Shown: piece after piece, positions 20,607 to 32,089 of the stretch
How positions within the stretch are numbered: the first letter of the stretch is position 1
Layout of the letters: every line of letters starts with the position of its first letter
Assembly (NCBI RefSeq): GCF_023053635.1
Contig: NC_086188.1
Location: forward strand, 1,066,501 to 1,130,500
DNA length: 64,000 bases
DNA from: Elgaria multicarinata webbii
Lineage: Eukaryota > Chordata > Lepidosauria > Squamata > Anguidae
Direction of reading: 5' to 3'
Program-made: the position numbers and the translations under genes
The notes under the pieces: model-generated
Databases searched by the model: none
What the model saw: the letters and a program-made list of their open reading frames with translations, nothing else
Told to the model about the DNA's origin: nothing

Positions 20607-23600
20607 ATGGCGGGGCTGAGCGCCTCGGCTGCCTTTTGGGAGCATCTCCGCCAGTTGTGCCTGGACCAGTTTCCCTGCGGAAGAGGGAGTTGGGTAAGGG
20701 AGGGAGGGTGGGCGGGTGCCCCACCCCCGCTCTCTTCTCCGCCCCTCCCGGAGCCCCTCGCCCCGGGTTTTGAGGTGGGGTGTCGTTCTAGCAGCTCAGA
20801 GCACGACTGGGCCCGTCCCCGGGTTTATCCAGCGCCTCTGCTAGGAATTGATACAGAGACCATGACTAGGACAGGCCTGCCTTGCAGGGTTGTCAGCCCC
20901 CTTTCGGTACTGGTTTTGGAAAGCCACAGCAGGGCCGTGATCATGAGAAAAGGCACGGCCCTGGCGGTGGGGTGGGGTGGGGTGGTGTCCAGGGCCGAGG
21001 GAGCGGCGGTCAGCGTTCGGGGGGGGGGCAGTGTCACTGATTCCTTGCGTTCGTTACGGGGCCTCATCCCTGGGCCTGGCGTTACAGGGAGCGGAAGCGA
21101 GGGCAGGCCCCTGCCCCAAGGCGCTTGCAGCCCAGAGCTAGATGCAGGGGGTGGGCAGCGGAGGGAGGCCTCAACGGGGCCCCAATCCCCAGGGGCTTCA
21201 GGCCAGGGCTGGTTGTGGGCTTAGTTGCAGGAGGCCACGAGGGGGTTGCAAAGAGTGTGGACAACTCAAAAGGGTTCAATACTAGGCGTAATAATAACAG
21301 CAGCAACAACAATACAGCAGTTGTCTTAAGAAGAAATGCTGTGCGGTTTTGGGGAACATAAACTCTACCCCACCAGGTGCCATTTTCAGATTTCTTTAGG
21401 GTGATACGAGATGCGTGGCAAAATACCGCACCGCCCCCCGCTTGGACCCTCAGGTCATCTCCGGAAGCCCTCCCCTGGGTGCCCCTGGCAGAAGGCGAAG
21501 CTAGATCGGGGTGGGTGGGCTTTTCAGTGGTGGCCCCTGTATGCGGAATGCCCTCCCCAAGGGCTGCAGTGGCAGGCAAAGTCTTTTCTGTCAGGCATTT
21601 CAGAGGCCCAGCTCTAGACGTTTATGGCCGTTTCGTCGATTCCTGGGCTGTTTCTTGCTTTGTATGGTATTTTATACTTTTAAGTGCCTGCAGGGCATTT
21701 CAGCCTTGCAGCTGTTTGTAACGCACACAGAGAACGTTGGTTATTGGGCAGATTAAAAACCGACCAGCACCTGAGCAATAATCCAATGGGGCCCTGGGGG
21801 CAAGAGAGCCAGTGTGGTGCAGCGGTGGAGAGCGTTGGCCTGGGACTCGGGAGATCCGGGATCAAGCCCCACGTGGGCCGTGAAGCACCCCGGGTGACTC
21901 AGGGCAGACACCGGCTCTCCGCCTAGCCCACCTCACAGGGTGGGGCGAGGACGAAATGGAGAGGGGTCGGGGCACCCAACCGCGCGCCTTTCCCCTCTGC
22001 CCCGCCCCCAGCAGGCATTCCTCGCTGCCCTCCCTCCCCTGTCTCGCACCCTGTGCAGAACAAGTCCCGCTTCCCGCCGAGGACAGCCGCGGTTTCCCGT
22101 GCCCCGCGAGGCCCCGGCCCGCCCCCCCCGCGACCGGCTCGTGCCTGCTGACGAAGAGACGGCCGAGGCGCTAACGGAGTACCTGAGCAGCCTGGGCTCG
22201 CCCTGGGCCCCGCCGCCGGACTGCAGCCCCGCCGAGCAGCAGCTGCGGGAGCTGGCGGTGCAGTCCCCGCGGGACATCCGGCGCGGCTTCATCTTCTCCT
22301 ACTTCCGGTCGCTCCGAATCGTGAACAAAGACGTGAGTGGCCCAAAGGCCTCGCTGGGCCGCTGACGTTGGCGCTCCAAGAGAGATGGCCGGCGGTCCGG
22401 GGGCGTCCAGCCACGGTGACAGCGTGGAGTCCAGGAAATGGAGTCTGACCTCTGCTTTCCACGTGGCTTGGCTCGCTCCCTCGAGTCACCTGGAGGCCGC
22501 TCCTCTTTTCCTGTGGCGCACCGGCGCTCTGCCGGGAGCAGCACACGGCGGCACTCTGCCTCGTGGGGCTCAGTGTGCCCCGTAGGGGTGGGGGACGCGC
22601 CTGCTTTATAGCAAGGGGGTGGACTGGATGGCCTTTGGGTGCACTTTGGCTCCCGTCGACGTGTTTGCATTCTGTTTACCTTCTTCCCAGGTGACTGAAA
22701 TTGACGTGGATTTGTTAAAGTTTCCCAACCTGGAAGAGCTCATCCTAAGCGCAAATCGCATCAGCAAAATCAACTCCACCAACCTTCCTCCGACGCTGAA
22801 GGTTAGTGGAAGGAAAGAAAGGGCCGCTGTGCCGGCGGAGGAAGCAAGCCAGAGGCTGACGGGAGCACGCCGGGCCCCGGGGCAGGGAGTGGCGGAGGGC
22901 CACTTGCCTCCCGTGGTGGCCGCCGCCGCCACTGCAAGGGGCAAGAAACCGAGGGGCAGCACCGGCAGACCCATTTCTCCAGGCGCGGCAGGCGGGGGTT
23001 GCTGATAGGGCCCCGTGGTGCCCCTTTCTTTCCACGTAGAAATCCTTCAAGCGCTTGACCCAATTCCATCCAGGTACGCCTGCCTGCCTGCCTGCCTGTG
23101 TTTTTTCTGACTAATCCACACACGCGGGCCCACTAACAGCCCACCTTCTATGTGCTGCATATCTTGTATTTCCATTCTGTCTGAATGTGAACCGCCCAGA
23201 GAGCTTTGGCCAGGGGGGGCGGGATACAAATGCAATAAATCCTAAGTTTAGAGTGTCGACGTGGCCCGTTTGACTCGTGCGTTTTGCCAGGAACACCCAA
23301 AAGCTCACCCAGAAGCACCCTCTGCCTGACGCGCCCCTTCCTTGCCCGGGTGCCTTCCTGGGGTTCTGGCCTCTGCCAACTCTACTATTCTGTGGTTCTG
23401 TGTTCTGGACTACATCTCCCAGCATTCTTCACCATTGCCCGCTGGCTGTGGCTGATGGGAGCTAAAGCCCAAAACCTCTGGCAGAGCTGCAGGCCAGGGA
23501 AGGCTGGTCTACCGCCTCTGGGGTGCTGTGTGACCCAGGGCTCCCCCTGGGAGGGAGGGAGGGTGGAGGCCCGGCTCTCCTCCTGCCCCTGCCTTCAAGG

Positions 23601-26600
23601 AGGGCATGTGGGATATCCCGGAGCGAAGCGGCCGGCCTCCGCCTCCGCCCCCCGCGATGGCTCTGCTCTTCCTCCTCCTCCTCCTCTCCCTGGGCAGGTG
23701 TTGGAGCTGTGTGGCAACGCCGTGGGCGGCCTGAAAGACCTCTGCGCTCCTCCGCCTCCCCAACTCCAGCACCTGGGCCTGGGCCGCAACGGCCAGCTGG
23801 GCTCCTCGGAGGAGCGGTACCTCACGGACGCTTTCTGGTACGTGCCGCGGCCCGTCAGGAGGCAGGCCTGGCCTGGCCATGTTTCTCTCTCCCCGGCCCG
23901 AGAATGCTGAAGGGACAATCGGCCTCCGTCTATGCCTGAAATCCTGCATTCGTTGTCGCAGTGGATGGGCGGTGGGCGCGGGCCGGGGTGGTGTCAGAGC
24001 AGGGCTGGGGCAAGGGGGGGCACGCCAGTGCTTCTGCCAGTGGCCCCACATGGCAAAGGGAATGGGGGTGGGGGGGAGAAGGCAGGCTGGAGCTTTCCGG
24101 AAGACTGGAAGGGGTGGTGCGGAAGGGGAAGCGTTAAAAGCCCACTAGGACCTGGAACCAGCCCTCGTACGACCCCCTAAATCCCTGCCTCTGCCTCGTC
24201 CGGCCGTTCAGCGGGGGGTCAGCCGGGTGGGGGCTGGTGGCTCCGACGTCGGTGGGGCGGCAGCACCTTGGGTCGCTCCTTCAGCGTTCCAGCGGCAATG
24301 ACCCGGAGCGGCCTGGCTTTGCCGGCTTGCTCCTCCCGTTCAGGCCGAACCTCGTCTCGCTCGACTTGAGCTACAACAACTTCACCCGCCTGCTGAGCCT
24401 CCTCTCCAAGCTGCTGACCCTGAAGAAGCTCCGGGTCCTGGTGCTGCAGGGGAACCCCTTCGCCCTGCTGCCCGGCTACCGCGGCTTCACCATCGACCGC
24501 CTGCCCAAGCTCTGCGCCCTGGACGACGTCATCATCACGCTGGACGAGAGGCACAACTTCTTTGAGCTGGCGAGCAGCCCGGGTGAGTGGGGGAGAGGGG
24601 GCCGCCCCTTTGGGTTGGGGGGGCACATTGGGCCGGGCCCTGTGGAGGAGCCAGCAAGAAGCCCCAGACTGTGCGGAGGTCGGAGAACCAGTGGGATGGG
24701 GAAAGGGTTGCGGCTGGAATCCTGAGCAGGGAGCGCTCCGTGCTGCAACACTTTGTTGCAGGGCGTAACAGCCTGAATCTCAGCCTGCTGCGTCTTTGCT
24801 GGAGGAGGGAGCGCTCAAGCGTGGCCCCTGGCACTCCCGGCCTTCTACTGACACCGGCTCTTCACACGGACTCGGGGGGGGGGGGCGTTGGGCTCCTGCT
24901 GCAGCCCCCAGCGCCCTCCCCAGGCTGACCTTGGCCAGGCCTGCTTGTCTTTTTCCAGCTCCCCTGAACAGATAACCCCCCCCCCCAGCAGAGTAACAAC
25001 AGCGGATTCCATGATCCAGAGCTGGCTGGGACACGGATGTTCTTGCTCACTGGCCGTGGAATACTGTTGTGGTTGAGGGAATGGCTGGAAACGGAGTAGT
25101 GAATGGAATCTCCTGGGGGAGGGGACGTGGCTGGCTGGACGGCCGAACAGGCGCACTCCCCACGGCCACGATTGGTTGCCGCCCTCCTGGCGGGTTATTA
25201 GGACCGGCGTTCCCCTTCCGTCTTCCTCCACTCCCCGGCTTTGGCTCCGTGGCCGGCGGGCCGCTCTGCTCTCTGCCCGGAGGCCTCGTGCTCTGCTCTC
25301 AAGCGGGCGTTTCCGTGAACATGTTGCCCCCCCCCTCCCCTAGAGCTGCTCCGGCGTGATGCTAAAATGACGGTCGGCATTGGCCGCCTCCGGGGCGTCC
25401 CCTGCCCCCTGGGCCCTGAGGAGCCGGAGGGCAGCCCCGAGGCCCCCGTGGTCACCTACAGCTACTACGTGACCTACGAATTTGCCAGAGGCGAGAGGAT
25501 GGAGGAAAAGGAAGCGGTCAAGGTAGGCATTTTTGAAAGGCTCCCCTTCCCTTGCCCTTGCGCCTGGAGGGCGGGAGTGGGGGGGGTGCTTCATGCTCTT
25601 CCATGCGCTCCTCCTCCTCCTCCTCCTGCAGCTTCCGTCGGGGCTGCTGAACCGCTTTCCGCCCGCGAGCCAAAGAAGGGCGTCACATTCTTCCACTTAA
25701 GCCCTTTACGATACAATATAAAAGCCCTTTGAGCTTTTAGATTGTATTTTATATTGTATTTTATATTATGGTTTTATACTGTTGTTTATACTTTGAATGT
25801 TTTTAATTTTTGTGAACCGCCCAGAGAGCTCCGGCTATTGGGCGGTATGGAAATGTAATAAAATAAAATAAAATAAATAAATAAATAAATAAATACGATA
25901 AAAAATAGAACAGAGCAACTTCCCGCATACAAGGTAATCAAAACGTTAACGGAAATAAAAACAGACCACAGCGCCCTCCCCCCCCCCCTCGGGAGTGACG
26001 TTGGCTGCTCTTCTCTGCCAGGGCCAGGGGTCCCACCACAGCCCAGCCCCAGTTGCGCTGAACGTGGACTCGCCGGCGGTGGCAGCCCCGGAAGAAGGAG
26101 GAGGCCACGACCCCGCAGCCACGGACACGGCGCGCCCCTTGGAGCTGCCCCCTGAGAGTGGTGGGTCCCTCGCTCCCCCTTCCACAGGCCTTGAGGGAGG
26201 GGCCTGCGGGAGCAGCGCCCTTTCTGGGCCAGGCGGAGGCTCCTGAGGACTCTCAGGACAGTGGGGGGCAACTGGTGGGGGGCCACACGCCACCCTGTTT
26301 GTTTCCCAACAGAGCGGAGCTTCCGAGAGACTTCCGGGACCGGGACTCTGCTTGCGGACGAGGGCCTCCCTCCCTCCCTCCCTCCCTGCAGCAGCCTCAT
26401 TGGGCAGCCGTGTGGCTCCGCCGGGCCCCAAACGGATGTACGGACCTTGGTTCTGAGGAGACGGTGCTTTCGCTCACCCCCCCCCCCTCTCTTCCGTGTA
26501 GTGAATATTCATTCCACCCTCCGGAAGCCCTGGGCTGAGACCATAGAGTGTGAATACAAGAAGGAGCATTTCACCCGGGACACGGTTGCCTTGAAGGCCT

Positions 26601-29519
26601 ATCTTCTTGCTGGGACCACTGTGGCAGTTGTAGAGGAAAAGGTAGCTGATTCCCAGGCGGAGGTTTCTTTTCTCTTTGGGGAGGGACAAGGCCGGGCAAA
26701 GAAGTGGGGCAGGATGGGAGCCCAGAGCTTGGGACGCTTTGAAGTAGCCCGACATGTCTTTCAACGTGCAGAGAAGCCCGGATGCCGTTATTTAAAGATC
26801 GATCACCCAGCAGGGCCTGGTTTTCCTGCCATTTTTCACACCCGTTGTGTTTTCCTAGGCAAAATTAGTAATAGTTAAGGCGAATCTCTCCAAGAGATAA
26901 ACGTAACCAATTTATGGAAATTGTCCCAAGTGCTAAGCTGGGCCGAGAGAGAGAGAGGGAGAAATACCTGAGCTCACCTGTAAGCTTTACACCTTGCTTG
27001 CAACTATTAAATCGCTCAGCTCTAAGTTCCTTTGCAAGACTGTACACGCAAGTTACCTAGCTGTTCAAGCTTAGCAAAAGTTTCATAAATAATGCCTATT
27101 AAAATCCTTTACTAGGACGCCAGGCAGGTGATGACACAACTGGAATTTACAAGCAGAGTAGGAACATATTTAACAACATGGCAAGATGAAGTGTTTGTCT
27201 GCCTTTTTTAGAATATAATAAAAAATTGATGCCCGGATAAAAGAAATCTACCCTGATATTTGTCTTTATTTTAGTGGATGAAGGAGGGAAATAGGGATTT
27301 TGGACTGCCAAGTTTTTGGATTTTTAAATGTTGACAGACACGCAGCAACATGAAAAGCGCCGTCCTGCTTCTACATTGTAAAAACCCAGGTGGACGAAGG
27401 TGCTCGGTCCGCCTGCAGCACTGAGATGTTCTCTTGCCTTCACAGATCGTCTCGTGGCCCGTCAACGTCACCCCAGACGAAAGCCCAGCCAAGAAAGGGA
27501 AAGCAGAGAAAAGGAAAAAGGGCAAAGAGAAAGAGGAGAAGGGAAAAGCAAAAGATGCTGGAAAGGTAAGTCTGGGTAGAGGGTTGCATGCGGGTCGGGT
27601 GGCCACTTCTACATCGTTAACCAAGAAGGATGCCAAAGGACGGTCCTCTGTTCGACGGGACGTCCAGCCCAGCTCCAGTTTAAAGGCGATGAACCATCAG
27701 GCGGTTCTGATGGCTGCCCATGGAACTCGGTGGGATGTACTCCTAGGTCAGCCTTCCTCAACCTGGGGCGCTCCAGATGTGTTGGACTGCATCTCCCAGA
27801 ATGCCCCAGCCAGCTGGCCTGGGCATTCTGGGAGTTGTAGTAGTCCAACACATCTGGAGCGCCCCAGGTTGAGGAAGGCTGTCCTAGGTGAATGTGCGAA
27901 GGGTCGTAGCCTGAGAAGTGAAGCTTTTTGTTATTGGGTGGGTGGGTATTGCTCATGATTCCTGACTCGCAACAGCAAAAATAAACCCAATTCTAGACAT
28001 TTCTGATACAAAAATCTACACTTAGCAGATTATGTTGCGTTTGTGGGAGAGTTGTGTGGAGAGGACTGGACTTTTGAAACCAAATTACATTTCAGGATGG
28101 CACCGTTGGTAAGATGCATTGGTTAATTGAATTATAAATAAGCTGGAATGGTTTTCTCTGACATCACATCGCATCCATACAGGGTGGGAACAAGAAGAAG
28201 AAGAAATCGCCCTCTCCTGAGCTGCGGAGCGATCCCCCCATCTTGAAGACCCTGGGCTCGGTCCATGTCAGCCTGGAAAGCCTCCTCGCCGGGGAGTCGC
28301 TGGTGGAGACCGTCTGCGATTTTGGCGTACTGGTGACAGAGTTACGCGTTCCGTCCCCAATGCCGAAAGAAAAGGTATCTGACAACCCATTGAGTAGTGT
28401 TGAACACACACTTTCCCTTGGAACCACGAAGGCAACAAGGTTGCTTCCGTAAGGAGAAAATGCTCAATTGGGGGGCCTCAAAACTTTTGGCTGGCTGGCT
28501 GGCTTCGGCCTTGACGTCGTGCTGATTTCAGCCTCCCGTTCGACAGAAGCGGCTGCCAGGCCTGTGTTCACAAAGACAGCCAGAAAGGACAGTTAGATAG
28601 GCCAAGATGGCTGCCTCCCTGAGGTAAATGAATGGCACATTCCGGAGGACGCCAACGCCTCCAAAGCGGGTCCCTACGGCAGAAAGCTCTAGAATTACAG
28701 CCAGAACCATGAGGCCCTTTGGCGAGCTGAAGCCCAGTGAGCTGGAAGGGACCGGGGGTGCGGGGCGCCATCTTGCCTGCCCGCTCGGCAGCTGCCCGTG
28801 GTGCAAAGACGGCCCTGCTCCGTCTGGGGGGCCTCCTGTGGCTGAAGTGGGTCCTCGTACTGAGCGTTGTCGAAGGGGACTCGGAAGGCGGACATCCGCT
28901 TGGGTTGAACGGGGGGGGGGGGGGGCAGATCCAAAGTGGCTCGTCTGCATGACGCTTCTGCGCTTCCTTTTTGCGATTTCATAAAACTCAAAACCGTTTC
29001 CCCTCTCTCTGCAGGAGAGTAAAAAGGGGGCAAAAAAGGACAAGAAATCCAAAGCTGGGGCCGAGAGTGTGGCAAGCCGGAAAACCACGCCATCTGCCAA
29101 AGGTAACGCAGGGGATCGCCTGTGTGTGCGTCTGTCGGTCTGTCTGTGCGTGTGTGCGTGCGTGCGTTCCGTTCTCCACGTTTGCTTCGGCAAGAGATGG
29201 GGTGTCGGTTGAGGTGTCCTCAGATGTGAGCTTATTTGAGTGTTTTGCTAACGGCGTCGGAGTCAGTTTTAGATCCCAGTCGAAGGGAACGGGGGGGGGG
29301 GGAACACTCCATGCCCAAGATAGCAGGGTCCCAGTGACCCCAGGTGGGGTGGAGGCTCAGTCCACCCCCCACCCCCCGGTCTGTCTTTTTGCAGGAAAGG
29401 GGAGGAAGAAGGACTCCCCCGAAGGAGGGGATCTCCTGCTGAGCCAGCCGGTCCCGCTGACCGTGGAATTCCAAGTGCAGCACACGAAATGGAAGTCGGC
29501 TTCACAAATCCTAATGTAG
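20607..29519 (+). CDS. LRRC43: LRRC43, leucine-rich repeat protein, 12 exons
   Basis: Exons: 20607-20693, 22059-22332, 22691-22801, 23698-23837, 24344-24582, 25344-25522, 26022-26160, 26502-26641, 27446-27565, 28183-28374, 29015-29102, 29395-29519; every junction is GT..AG and phases agree. About 610 residues (human 656 as recalled). It starts [20 protein letters not shown]. Leucine-rich repeats cover exons 3-5, e.g. [14 protein letters not shown] and [12 protein letters not shown], capped by [16 protein letters not shown]. Exon 8 keeps [17 protein letters not shown], and exons 9-11 form a Lys/Glu-rich low-complexity region. One oddity: exon 2 changes frame at a C8 run (22122-22129). NKSRFPPRT reads in one frame and [16 protein letters not shown] in the next, so one C too many or an assembly indel. 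Function is little known; expression with motile cilia is an inference from the X-boxes. Confidence 0.93.
21800..21965 (+). repeat. tRNA-derived SINE head
   Basis: GCCAGTGTGGTGCAGCGGTG and the A/B-box-like core (GAGAGCGTTGGCCTGGGACT) in plus orientation; in LRRC43 intron 1. Confidence 0.75.
23154..23240 (+). repeat. Retroelement 3' end
   Basis: GTGAACCGCCCAGAGAGCTT and GCAATAAATCC, the tail shared with 25690-25900, 35530-35665 and 45840-46010. Confidence 0.6.
23395..23480. repeat. hAT-type MITE fragment
   Basis: CTACATCTCCCAGCATTCTT and its loose mirror GGGAGCTAAAGCCCAAAACC, a diverged relative of the foldback elements at 27749, 47443 and 50029. Similar pieces occur near 13930-14000, 16085-16160, 49410-49505 and 55530-55640. 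Confidence 0.45.
25690..25900 (+). repeat. Retroelement 3' end with AAATAAAT tail
   Basis: Contains GTGAACCGCCCAGAGAGCTC, CGGCTATTGGGCGGTATGG and a (AAAT)n tail; in LRRC43 intron 6. Confidence 0.7.
27749..27881. mobile_element. Foldback hAT-type MITE, copy 1
   Basis: 133-bp near-perfect palindrome beginning CAGCCTTCCTCAACC and ending in its complement. It is flanked by the 8-bp target duplication TCCTAGGT (27741-27748 and 27882-27889), the hAT hallmark. In LRRC43 intron 9. Confidence 0.85.
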
Positions 29520-29707
29520 CCCAAAGCCCTGGAATTCCTGCTTTGTGGGCAGTACGGGATCAGCTTTAAAAAGGCCATCGGCAGGCGTCCCAGGTGTGAA
29601 TTCCCCGGAGCTCTGTCTACCGGCGACGGGCTGTGACGGCTGACGGTTGGTTGCCTTAGCTAGGGCAGGGCGTATGTTGCACAGCCGCGGACTTGGGCTC
29701 CTGGAAT

Positions 29708-29713
29708 AATAAA
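29708..29713 (+). terminator. Poly(A) signal of LRRC43
   Basis: AATAAA 189 bases after the LRRC43 stop, followed by T-rich sequence. Confidence 0.7.
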
Positions 29714-29734
29714 TTCTACTGCTTTGCTTCCTCG

Positions 29735-31655
29735 TTGGAGTGGTGGGCGATCCAGGCCAGACTTGCTTTCTTTTGCATAGGGACCTGGGAGGACCTGGTG
29801 TGTCTTCCCCCCCCAAATCCTCAGATTTTCAGAGGGAGCAGGCCCAGAATGATGCAGCCACTGCCAAAGGCAGAATCCGCACCCATCCCCTTACTCCGAA
29901 AGGAGTTCCCTCCCGAACTAGACAAGGTTTTCCCCATCCAGCCTTTGCCACCAAAATCCAAGATTGCTGTAAGTGGCCATATTTCTCCTTCCAAACAGAA
30001 ATAGAGGCAGAGTGAAATTTTATATTAGATTGGCTGTTGGTTTAAAGAGGATTTATCCATATTCTGTTTGTCAGTCTGTCTTGGATTTTCAGTTCTTCTT
30101 TTTCTGTTGCTCCTCCTCCTACTTACTCTTGTTATTAAAATAGATTTCCAGCCTATTATTATTAGCTCTCTTTTTCTCGCTTGTGGCGGTCCCAGAGGGG
30201 AAACTTCTGTTGAGAGGAGATTTTAACCTCTTGGGCAAGAAATGAATCTGTTCTCTTTGCTTAACTTCAACCAGCAGGGAGAGCTTCTGCCATCCTTGGG
30301 TTAGATCCAGTTTTACGCCGGATCACCTGTATTGGCAGAAGGGGGCTTTCCGGCTGCCTCCTCCCCACGGCAGCCTCTCTACCCACCTGATGGAAAGACT
30401 GCAGTCAGGAGGCTCTGCTGAATGGGGGGAGCTGTAAGGGGGAGGGAGATCTCCAGAATTGGGAGGGACCTGCGGACAGACCCCTTCCTCTTGCGCAAGG
30501 CCCCTGGTGCACGTAGCCAGGGTGTGCGGTCGCCCTCTTAGCTCAAATTGTCGAGGGGACGCTTGGTTCTGAGGAGCGGCCCGAGGGGACATGAAGCGAA
30601 GGCCTGGCCGATCGATGCCTGACGGGGAGACGGCCTGGCAGCGCCCGAGTTCACCACCTTGAGCTCCATCATGTAAGGTAGGATGAAAATGTACGTTTGT
30701 AAAAAAGGTGACAGGTGAGCGTGCTCCCCGTGAGCCTAAAACCAGGATGTGGCCTCTGGCCCTTGGGGCAGGGGTGGACTACAGATTTAACCTAATTTCA
30801 AATCTGTCTAATAACAGTCATAGTTTCCAGAACTAGGGATACTGAAAACTGCTTCTGTGAAACTCTTTGGGGAGGCCGGCAGAACTGGAGTCCTTAGAAT
30901 CCTTGGGCGGTGGGAAACCCACGGCAGGTAAGGTGGTTAAACGGGGTAGTCCCGGGGTGAGGGTGGGTGAGCATCCCTTGCAACAAGCCGCCTTGCCCTG
31001 GGTAGATAGTTCAAGGCACTACTTTTGACCTGTACTTAGGCTGTTTCATTAGGCCTAGGTAATCTATAGGAACCCCTGGGGCTTCTTTGCGGATAACCCC
31101 TCCAGGAGAGGTTACACTGTCAGCCACCAGGCTAGGTGTACAAACACTACTGACATAGATACGGCACAATTTAGAACTGCTATAATTGTGTTTTATATAG
31201 GAAGATTCATTCTTATCTAGTAGCTATAATGTACCTGGCTGAATTTTATGTTGCATTAATCTTGCTTTTCACTGGCATTTCGGCAGGAAAAATACTTGGC
31301 TGGGTCAGGGAGGGAGGGGCAAGGGTCAGGTGAGCGTTCCTAGCAGAGGAGGGAACGATGCCACTTCCATGCTCACAAGTGACCCCGGGAAGAACGTGGG
31401 GGTCCCAAATGTGTTGGAATTCCATGTCTGTTTCTCACTGAACCCCCTTTGCCCTTTTCCCCATTCATCCAGGGAGCCTCTGACCGGGCTGCTGCCTCAT
31501 CAGGCTGTGCTGAGCGCCACTGCTTGGAGCAGCTTCTCCGGCCTTGAGCGGCGTGCCGGCTTGTGCCTTTCCCCTCTAATGGAACGGTGCTGGATTTGAG
31601 CTCCTGTCTACACGGCACTCTCAAGTGTTTCCTTCCTTCAACTGAAAATAAAATT
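29735..31655. other. Intergenic, no gene seen
   Basis: Convergent gap between the LRRC43 and DIABLO 3' ends. In human this interval carries the intronless B3GNT4, but no ~1.1-kb frame or glycosyltransferase-like peptide is present on either strand. The longest frame (31330-31599) is unrecognised. Confidence 0.6.
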
Positions 31656-31674
31656 AATTTCAGCCTTCTGACTT

Positions 31675-31680
31675 TTTATT
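31675..31680 (-). terminator. Poly(A) signal of DIABLO
   Basis: Minus-strand AATAAA about 410 bases after the DIABLO stop. Confidence 0.6.
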
Positions 31681-32089
31681 TTAAAAATTAGCTTCAGTGT
31701 TGGTTCACATAATTAGAAAACAAACAAACATAAACTAGGAATTTCTAGGAATAAAATGCAACTCAATTCTTGAAATTTCAGGTACAATTGATGGCATAAC
31801 TTCATTGCCGTCACAACGCATTTTTCTTACACAGCCCCTGTGGATTGGAACCTATTATTTATCTGTAGTCTCTCTGCTGGCGATTTTCACATTTGCATAG
31901 TTGTGTATTTAAAGAGAAAAAAAGGTTGCCAGCAGGTTAGAAAAGTCCCACAGTTCAGGTCCCGCAGCCAAAGACGGGTAAAGCAACAGAAGCTGCAGCT
32001 GCCCGCCTGGGCCTAGAACCTCTAATGTCATGCTGTCCCCCCCAGCGAGCAACAGAGCAGAGGTGGCCTCCGTGAGGGCAGGGACCCCT

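Noticed and set aside
27434-27958. Frames sharing a [12 protein letters not shown] peptide (also near 47450 and 50060)
   Set aside because: The shared peptide is the translated arm of the foldback MITE. Only the first 120 bases or so are real LRRC43 exon 9.
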